Positions 56,470 through 64,000 of a DNA stretch of 64,000 nt are shown piece by piece. Source of the DNA: Cryptomeria japonica (Eukaryota > Streptophyta > Pinopsida > Cupressales > Cupressaceae). How positions within the stretch are numbered: position 1 is the stretch's first letter; each line of letters starts with the position of its first letter. The stretch spans positions 340,193,370 through 340,257,369 of the forward strand of contig NC_081412.1 in the NCBI RefSeq assembly GCF_030272615.1, given 5' to 3'. The notes beneath the pieces are model-generated. The model was not told the origin of the DNA. It did not search any database and was given only the letters and a program-made list of their open reading frames with translations. A program made the position numbers and the translations under genes.

Positions 56470-57790
56470 TGATGTCCCCACCCTAGTGAGTCTCTGTGAC
56501 TGATGGGTTAGCCTATCATTTTTGGACTCTCGTAGGCTAACATTCTGGATAGAGTCTTAGTGGCAGTTCCACTTCTTCAGTTCAGTCTTGGGTTCAGTTC
56601 CAGGGCCTTAGTAGTTGGTGTGTGGGCTTAGTTGCGGGACTTACTATTTTTAGTAAGTCAATCTGGCAGTTGTGCTATGTTTAGTCAGGGCACCTGGACA
56701 CATGGGGGTTATTCACTGTTGACCCCTGCTTCTGACAGTTTGTCAAAAGACTGAATATTGAGGGAGATATTAATATTTTAGTGGTTAAGTTATTTATTTA
56801 ACTTATGTGCTTATATTATAAAGTCATAAAGTGACTTTATTGATTTAAAAGGCCACTTAAATATTATAAAGTGATTTCTATTAAATCACTTAAATGATTT
56901 GGACACCCAAGTTGAATATAAACTATGCAAAGTTAATTAAATACATTTTAATGTATTTAAAACGCATTTGGGCGTACTTATTGAAAATTGTGCTATTTGG
57001 GGGTTATAAGGAAATTGGAAGCAATTCAAACTCCATTATTGATTATTTGACATTGCTTGTATTTTCTTTGTGGATTGTCTGAGACAAGGGTTTCAGAAGG
57101 TTTGCTATTGAAGAACGGTCATTCTTCATGGATCTGTGATTTTGAAGTTGTGAAAGATCAGTTGAATTATTGCAAACTGAGAGGGCTTTACACGGAAGTT
57201 TTCAGGTGCTTCATCAGAGGTTATTTGTGTTAGTTATTTGCACATTTGAAATAAGGAAGGAGGCATTTCAGGTTAGACGCCTCATTAGCAGCTTAGCATC
57301 AATTCAATAACTAGTCGTACAAGTTTTCTTGCTGGCCATACCATTTCAGCTTAGCACATGGGGGTCCCAGATTGGGTGTTTTTGGCTGGAGGCTGAAACG
57401 CCTCCCTTTCTTGCAGTTTAGAGGCACATTCCCCAACACCTAGCTCTGACAGGTTGATTTGACTACTTTCTGGCCTAGAGAAATTGCTTTCCAGACTGTA
57501 CGGTCATTTTGGTCAGTTTCTCAGTTTTGGCTGGCAAACACCAAATTTCTTCATTTAAAATAAGCTAAGGACCCATGGGTATGCAATTAGCAGTAGGATT
57601 TATTGTATCAGGTATCTTATTCATAATATAGTTGCAGTTTCTCCCAATTTTAGTTCTATTTGGTTTTATGTGCATTTCTTGCCTGGCACATGTGTTATTT
57701 TATACTTTAAATTTGTTCAAAAACCTTGAAAATCCAAAAACACAACAGCAATAGCATTTCAGGAGAGTTAGAACCAGTAGGGTTCCTACA
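56470..57790 (+). mobile_element. chromovirus 3' LTR
   Basis: TGATGTCCCCACCC...GGGTTCCTACA, 1,321 bp. It is uninterrupted and thus shows the empty site of the Tat insertion ('gaggttatttgtg' at about 57220). It contains the perfect ACTTACTA-TTTT-TAGTAAGT hairpin (56639-56658) and the TTAGCCTA...TAGGCTAA pair (about 56508-56543). Confidence 0.95.
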
Positions 57791-59628
57791 ACAAAAGAGG
57801 AGAAAGCTTGGAGTTTTTATAAGTTTTGCAAGAAAAGGGCAAAACCATCAAATTCTTCAAAAAACCCGAATTCGCCCAATGGTCGAGTTTGCAAACAGCA
57901 AGAAACTTAGTGTTTTCTCTAGTTTTGCAAGCCGTTCAAAAGTTCACAGGGCCGAGGCATACAAAGTCGAACATTTTTCATTAACACGCTGAGTTTTGGT
58001 AAAGGGCGAAAGGGAGAATAAGTTCGAGGGCATGAAAGATAAAACGCAAGAAACTTGCCAAATAAAGTGAAGCGCCATCACAAAGGAAGTTCGGTGATTT
58101 TAAAAAACTTGCAAGAAATACAAATTTTGCACATTTCTATGGGAAAAGCCAAGTTTGTTTTTTAAATCGCTTTAAGAGCTCGAATTCACTAAGTGAAGGG
58201 CAAACAAAGCCAAAATCGCACAATTCATTCCAAAAACCCAGATTCACTTGCAAGGGCATATAAAAGAATAAGCGAAGTTTGGCAATTTTTCAAGGTTTGC
58301 AATTTAAAGTCGCACCTTTCTACTCAATAGGCCGAGCTTCTAAGCAAAGAGAGTAAAAACTAAATCATGCATTTCCTTCTTAGAGATCGAATTTATTCTT
58401 GAGAAGAAGAGGACGAAAAGGAAAGCAAGCTAGAAAGGGCGTGGTCCTTTCAAAGTTAAATTCCCACATTTTTGGCTTAAAGCCCAAACTCTCTCAAGCA
58501 AAAAAAATCGAATCAAACAGGAAATTCGGCACTTTTGTTAATTTTGCAAGGAATTCAGAGTTCGCATTTTCACTTTAAATTCGGCACTTTTGTTAATAAA
58601 GCAATGGGACACAAGTCACTTATGCCTCAACTACACGATTGACCAAATTGACGTCAAATAGTGGTCGGTAGCTGAGGAAGTGGTTGGGAGGACAACTGAA
58701 AGTTACTAGGCATGGGTTAAAGTTGCCAAGCTTCTAGTAGGTAGATTGCAACCTTTGGATGCAGTCAATCCTTGCCTTTCATTCGAATTGTAAAATCTAT
58801 AAAAAGGGCATTGCCTCTAATTGTAAAGGGTTAGATTTTAGTAGTTAGGATTTTAGAGGTTAGAATAGTTAGATGTTTCAACAGTTAGTAGATTAGGAGT
58901 AGAATAGGACTAGTAGAAGAAATTGTTGCAATGGCAGTTGAAATCAATACATAAGCATTGAAACATGGTGTTTATTATTTTGTCTTTCTCTTGTTTGCAT
59001 GGTTTCCCTTCACTTGGTTAGTTAGAGTTCAATGATTTTGACGATGAAATGTGGGGGGTATTTGATGTATTTTAGGTTCATACCATTGGAGACCTACTGA
59101 TTGTAGGTCACTGTGCATGGTTAGTTTGAACCCAAAGTTTTGCCTAGTTCAACTGTCAGTATTTGTCTCAGGCTGCGCCAGAATTGGGTGCCTGGATGAA
59201 TCCCTATAGTCTGAAAATCCATTTACCCTTTGGAGCTTACACCGTTCTTGTCAAGTTGTGAGGGAGTCTCTGGTGAAACAAGATTTGGTTTACGGAAATT
59301 TGTCTACCCGTTGCATTAACTGTTATTGTCACTGTCCTTAGAATCCCTAAACCCTTCTCTTTTGTTATTTATTCCTAGTTCAAGAATCGCAGCATTGTCA
59401 GATGCAGACCAGCTTGTTGTTGACGTAAGCCCCCTTGTGTTACCAGCAAAACACATGGACCGCTAAGTTATCCCGGAGTCAAGACCTGACATTTGGAACC
59501 TTGAGGTTGTCCCCTTTGATCATCTAGAACAGCATTAGGGATTCCCTTATTCAAGAGGATAGGATACTCAGCATTCTATTATGCGTTGACCAGAGAGAGT
59601 TGGTAATCCGACTTTAGCCAAGTCAACA
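57791..59628 (+). mobile_element. right piece of second family A LTR
   Basis: 'gttttgcaagaaaagggcaa'-type degenerate repeats (57800-58620), TATA box 'tctataaaaaggg' (58796-58808), and the U5 end homologous to 36990-37820 ('tgcagtcaatcc', 'tgaacccaaa', 'gagcttacaccgttcttg', 'caagaggataggatactc'). No ORF relic is recognisable. Confidence 0.75.
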
Positions 59629-59635
59629 AGTTCAA

Positions 59636-60809
59636 TGTAGTATCCCTCATATTTCCCACATTCAGCACTCCAAAGTCTGACTTATTGCTGGTGATCGGCT
59701 ACAGATCAGTACGTTACCCTCTACAGTTCCAATCTTTTCACCCAGATGAATGGTCAATTGCAGCAGTAGATACACTCAGCACACTAAGAACGGTCTGCAA
59801 TAAATACAACCCCCAAAACAAGTGGTACAACTTAAAACAAGGCAAATGGCCAGAGTGGGTAAGACATCCCAACAAGGAGACATTACAGTCCAGTATAAAA
59901 TGTATTCTCAGCCATTAAACTCCCTCAACACTTCAAATCGTTCCTCTTAAACTTGCTAATATATGTTGAGAATGAACCAAACTGAATTAACCTACTATTG
60001 TAGCACGAACTGTAGCTGTACGTAGTATTGTATCAAGTTTGGATTACTGTGGCATGCATCCTAAATCATTAAATCTTCAAATAAATCTCCAAGAAACTCA
60101 CAAATTTACATTTTCCTGTAAATCTTCATAAATTTGTAAATGATTCTCTTCAACGTAAATAAGTTATCCCCTCCAATGCCAATGTGCAGAATTGAACTCT
60201 TTGAAGCCCAAATAAATCCTCAAACTAATCATTGAAGCACAATGTGAATTCTCAAATAAATCCATCAATAGATAGAATTGGGTTTTCGTCCAATTCAAAA
60301 GAACCCAAGGGTTTCCATCCTAGGGCACGAAACTGAAAGCTAGAAGCTCTCAAATTCTCCAAGAGAAAATAATAAACCAAGCATATCTGAAAAATGAACT
60401 CTTGGAAGTCCTTTATAATGCCCACATAAGAGCTCACTCACTCAACTTGCCAATGTGGGATAAATAACATTACTCCCATTTTCATTTTAAGTCTTCAATG
60501 TAATAACTTAAGAACTTAACTTTATCAATGCTCAAATAAATTATATCAATGGTATTGAATTCTCTAGTCGATATTGAACATTTACCATCGACATGATACT
60601 GTCGCTGATGATTGAGACCTGGTCCAACTGACTTACTATAAATAGTAAGTATCCCAAAAACACATCAAAACACCTCAGAATCGCCTGTAACTGAAACTAC
60701 CTAGGCCAAATATCCACAAGATCCCTTAAAATTCCTGGTTAGCCTACGGGATCAAGGAGAAATAGACCAACGACAACATAATATGTGTGCTAGAAAGGGT
60801 ACATTACAC
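59636..60809 (-). mobile_element. probable minus-strand LTR of the TGTAATGTCCC type
   Basis: On the minus strand it starts TGTAATGTACCC (60809) and ends GGGATACTACA (59636), like the solo LTR at 28752-30630. It has the same early landmarks in the same order: '(C)CGTAGGCTAAC' and the ACTTACTA/TAGTAAGT hairpin (60631-60650). Flanks ttcaa and ctatt do not match. A 77-codon plus-strand open frame at 59685-59918 lies inside it and is probably chance. Confidence 0.5.
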
Positions 60810-63800
60810 TATTTCACCCACTCTATCATCCAATACCTTTACATTCATTTTCCATAGTATTCATACATCGGGTTCACTAGATGTATTTGTATGTATATTG
60901 AATCGATCTACCTATTTTCCTACAATTAGTAATCACCTAAACTACATTTTGCAAGCTGACCTCCACAATAGCTTCTCTCAAGATGTAAAATTGAAACCCA
61001 AAATCTTTGCATTTTCTTTGGCAATCAATTGCCCTCAAGAAATATCAGTCCACCCATCCATGATCATGTTGGAACCATGTGTTATCCATTTGGCCTTCCT
61101 TTTATTTTTATTTGTATTTTTAGATTGTTTTTCTTTTTCCTTTTTGCAGTCTTGTCAGCCTTCCTCGATCATTGTGCCTCCTCCCTCCTTTTTAGCTTCC
61201 TTGGTTTGCTTCTTGGTCATCTTCTCATTTCTGCATGCTCTCTATTTGTCATCCTGATGATGGATCACGAAGTGTGATCCGAAATGTTATCCATTAATTG
61301 ATGCAAAAAACTCATACACAATCTAATCTGGAAACACTCTAGATTAAAATATCTCATGTATTGTGGAAACTTGATGTTTGTTAATTTAATCCATCTGGTC
61401 TCACTAAGGTGCACATAACAAGGACCAACTTTTTTTAACTTGTCAAGCAAATCCTTGTTGAAAGGATATCGCTCAAAATGGAAAGGAATGCCATTACCAC
61501 AATAGAATTGTCAACCTAATCTACCTCCCTTGTTTGCACATTGAACACATTTGTAATTGTGATTGATTTCAATGATGATAACAGATAGCTTTTTATATTC
61601 CTTCTTTATTCCTTACTCTAATTAATGACAACCAAGTGTGGAGTCCTTGTGGAAATTCTAAGTTCAACCTCAAACAAATGAGACTTAGTTGCCATGAATT
61701 AGGCAAAAAAACTATCTCCATTAAATTTCCTACGGTGACCCACTACCATTGGACCCAAGACAATTCACACTAAACTCATAGTCCTTGATTTATCTCTACA
61801 TTTCACACTAAATTTAGGGAAGCTATGGACTTGCCACTTGTTTGCCAAAGCTTAATTCAATAACCAATATATTGGATTCATCCACAATGGCACTTAATGA
61901 AAGAATGAAGCTACCCCCAACCCTTGGGATATCACAAGGTCACAACTAACTCCACCACACACACACAAAAAAAAAGGAATGCTCAATTGTCACAACATTA
62001 ATAGCATCCCTTTAACCAAATAACAAAACATGTCACCATGTACACAAATTACCTTAGCTGACCATGAGGACAAACCAAATAAACTCTAAACTAGATGCAA
62101 CACCTCTATATTACCCTAAGCCATCACTACGCATGGTATATTCCCTTGGCTATTGAAATGACCAATCATTATCTGTTGCTAGCTAAATTGGCCAATTTCA
62201 ATGTTCATTTTTCCTTACCATCTAAAATGGTCAATGACACACTAATCAATCTTTAGCTCTTTCCAATAGTACTACGTGTTTCCCAAAACTTTACTAATAA
62301 ATTTCATCCCACACTAGGGCATGCTTCTAATTCTCCAAGGAGGAAATTGCATGCCACATCTACATCAACGAAAAGAAACAACTATAATTGGTGGCATGAC
62401 TCAACCACCTATTATTTCCATTAAACTAGAGGCTACAAGAGAAAAAGAAAAAATACACAACATACCAAAAATGCCATTCAAATGATCCAAATTTCCACCC
62501 CACCCAAGACACTAAGACATCTTGCGATGCCTAATCTCCCTCTAATTTGAAATTTTCTTTCCAAGCTAATAGCAATCCAATGATGCATCCCAAAATCAAC
62601 CCATTATATCAACTCCCTTCTACAAAAATGAGCCATGGATCAAAGGAAACAATACCAACCACCGAACAATGAATTCTTGAAGTTCTATGCTTTGAATGCA
62701 CTCCTATTTTTCATATCACTCAACATTATTTAATACTATATTATTATTTTCTGCAATAAAATTTGTTGCTTTCCGTATTGTTTAATTTTGTTCTTGTACC
62801 TAATTTAGCTTACTCTTCTATCTCAAGTAGTGTACTCTTGCATCTCATGCACTTAACAAATAAATGCTTATTTTATTGGTTCTTGCTCAATTCCCTTTTT
62901 CACACTTTTGCCCTTTCCCTTAAGTTGTCCTTGCTTCCTCCTCATTGCTTAGCATCTCCTTTGTTGGATCTAGTATCTTGAAATCAAAATATTGTTTACT
63001 TTATCATCCACCATTCCCCCTCCTCTTAATATAGTCTCAAGATTAGTTGTCATTGTATCCTTTTATGCTCAACTAGAATTCTCTAGTTAGTGTTATAATA
63101 AGGTGATAGTGAAAGAATATATTAGCATCCAAGTTTAGGATCCCATCTTGATACAAGGTGCAGGCTCTTGGTGTTACCATTTTATACACCCATTGTTGGC
63201 CTTCCTAATCCGTATGGAGGGGAAAATAAAAATCAAAAGGGCAAAATTCAAAATTCACAAATCAGAAACAAAAACCCAAAATAGAAAATAACAAAGAAAG
63301 GAAAAGTCCAATCATAGCTTAAAAGATGTGCTCAATACATATTATTGGCATGCTTTCTCTTCTAGGAATCTAGTCTAAAGCTCAAACTCCACAATTGGCT
63401 TTACTTCAAAGCCAAAGACGCATTACATTGTTGTATGCTAGAACTAAATTACAAGGCCACATATGCCTTTTTTTACCTACATTTTCATGCAAGTACCCAA
63501 TCATACCAACTAATCATTAGCTCCATTGGGCCATCCTAAAGAATGATGGGAAATCATGGGAGGTGGATAGTTTCAAGTACCCAAGTGTTGCAACTAATCG
63601 TTAGCTTCATTGCGTCTTGATGAATAGTGGAAAAGTCATGAGACCAAAATTATCCCACCAATTATCCTATGTCTAGATGTCAAAAAATACTCACCTTGAG
63701 AAATTGATTTGGTGTTTTGATTTAAATAAAGTTATTTTCCCCTTTGCCATGCCCTTGTACCCTTCCCTTCTAACCTCCACCTGGAGGGACATTCTTGTTT

Positions 63801-64000
63801 CCATGTCTCCCTCTTTCTCTTTGCACCTCTTTTTCATCATCTCACCAGGCCATTTTGAGAAGATTAACACTGAGTTTACTTGAATACAGCTAAGTCCTTG
63901 ACTTTCAATTTGCCCTCTCATTTGATTCTCTATCTTACATTGACTTTCCTTTTGCCTCCAATTAGGATCCTTTCTTTTTGGTCTACAATGAAAAGCTTTC
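60810..64000. other. no gene recognised
   Basis: AT-rich, pyrimidine-biased sequence. The 156-codon plus frame at 60787-61257 starts inside the LTR and is Ser/Phe/Leu-rich without a family match. A short duplication ('aagtaccca..caactaatc.ttagc.tcattg') occurs near 63491 and 63577. This may be old repeat remains. Confidence 0.45.

Larger units (their letters stand above)
39641..57790 (+). mobile_element. Ty3/gypsy chromovirus, split by a Tat element and an hAT
   Basis: 5' LTR 39641-40395 plus 50275-50837; primer site 50839; gag-pol 50886-56456; purine tract about 56452-56469; 3' LTR 56470-57790. Without the two insertions it is about 7.4 kb with 1.32-kb LTRs. Domain order gag, protease, RT, RNase H, integrase, chromodomain identifies a chromovirus. 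Several frameshifts and stops make it inactive. Flanking target duplications were not identified with certainty. Confidence 0.9.
39413..59628 (+). mobile_element. second family A LTR, split by the chromovirus
   Basis: Left piece 39413-39640 starts TGTTGTGCTTCACACAACA with the family A head hairpins and GGGGACCCCC. Right piece 57791-59628 has degenerate hairpin-type text, a TATA box (58797-58807) and the family A end 'gccaagtcaaca'. The net length is about 2.1 kb. The flanks (catat and agttc) do not match, so the two outer ends may come from different elements joined by recombination, or the ends are mis-set by a few bases. Confidence 0.65.

Noticed and set aside
39636-57800. Target duplication of the chromovirus (ggaga against 'gaggaga')
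   Set aside because: The matching bases are not adjacent to the 3' LTR end at 57790, so no true 5-bp pair could be set.
59685-59918. 77-codon frame 'MLVIGYRSVRYPLQFQ...' as a host exon
   Set aside because: It reads protein-like, but lies inside the probable LTR 59636-60809 and no family is recognised; kept only as a note.
60787-61257. 156-codon plus-strand frame with hydrophobic C-terminus
   Set aside because: It starts inside a probable LTR, has low-complexity Ser/Leu/Phe composition, no family motif and no gene context. A faint hAT-like 'GSNMIMDGWTDI' on the opposite strand near 61060 was also too weak to call.

Overview
This is plant nuclear DNA, probably from a seed plant with a very large repeat-rich genome. 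A gymnosperm is my guess from the very long LTRs and the depth of nesting; nothing in the window proves it. I found no intact host gene. Nearly everything recognisable is a transposable element: Ty1/copia and Ty3/gypsy LTR elements (a chromovirus and a Tat-like element), solo LTRs, and three hAT DNA transposons. Plant origin is supported by initiator-Met-tRNA primer sites, the chromodomain integrase, hAT transposases of BED/DUF659 type, and captured fragments of recognisable host genes (ribosomal protein L8, an RRM protein, a kelch protein).

Layout. 1-1048: end of a copia element and its 3' LTR. 1140-4050: a decayed LTR-element ORF followed by an LTR-like segment. 4061-5561: an array of short hairpins ending at a minus-strand LTR head. 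5567-13209: a large LTR unit ('family A') with a 167-bp-period hairpin array and a broken ~1,030-codon ORF, flanked by near-identical 5-bp sites. 13210-14820: relic copia gag, primer site and LTR on the minus strand. 14821-19026: no gene recognised.

19069-39003 is one minus-strand LTR element (E1) carrying two hAT transposons. hAT1 (22084-25491) has no insertion and serves as an empty-site reference. hAT2 (26199-38679) contains a solo LTR (28752-30630) and a family A solo LTR (30690-37820). That family A LTR contains a non-autonomous copia element (31154-35124) whose interior is made of pieces of at least three host genes.

39413-59628 is a second stack. A family A LTR is split by a chromovirus (39641-57790). 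The chromovirus 5' LTR is split by a complete Tat-like element (40396-50269), and its integrase by a non-autonomous hAT (54744-55626). A minus-strand LTR follows (59636-60809). The last 3 kb shows nothing I can name.

The most unusual theme is hairpins. Different LTR units carry arrays of short palindromes in or near U3, upstream of their TATA boxes. The sequences differ completely (ATTCCTTG/CAAGGAAT; CGCTC/GAGCG with CCCTC/GAGGG; CGGCCT/AGGCCG; GGAACTTCGGAACC/GGTTCCGGAGTTCC), but the architecture is the same. In the 5965-8244 array the hairpins sit about 167 bp apart and stay nearly identical while the DNA between them has diverged.
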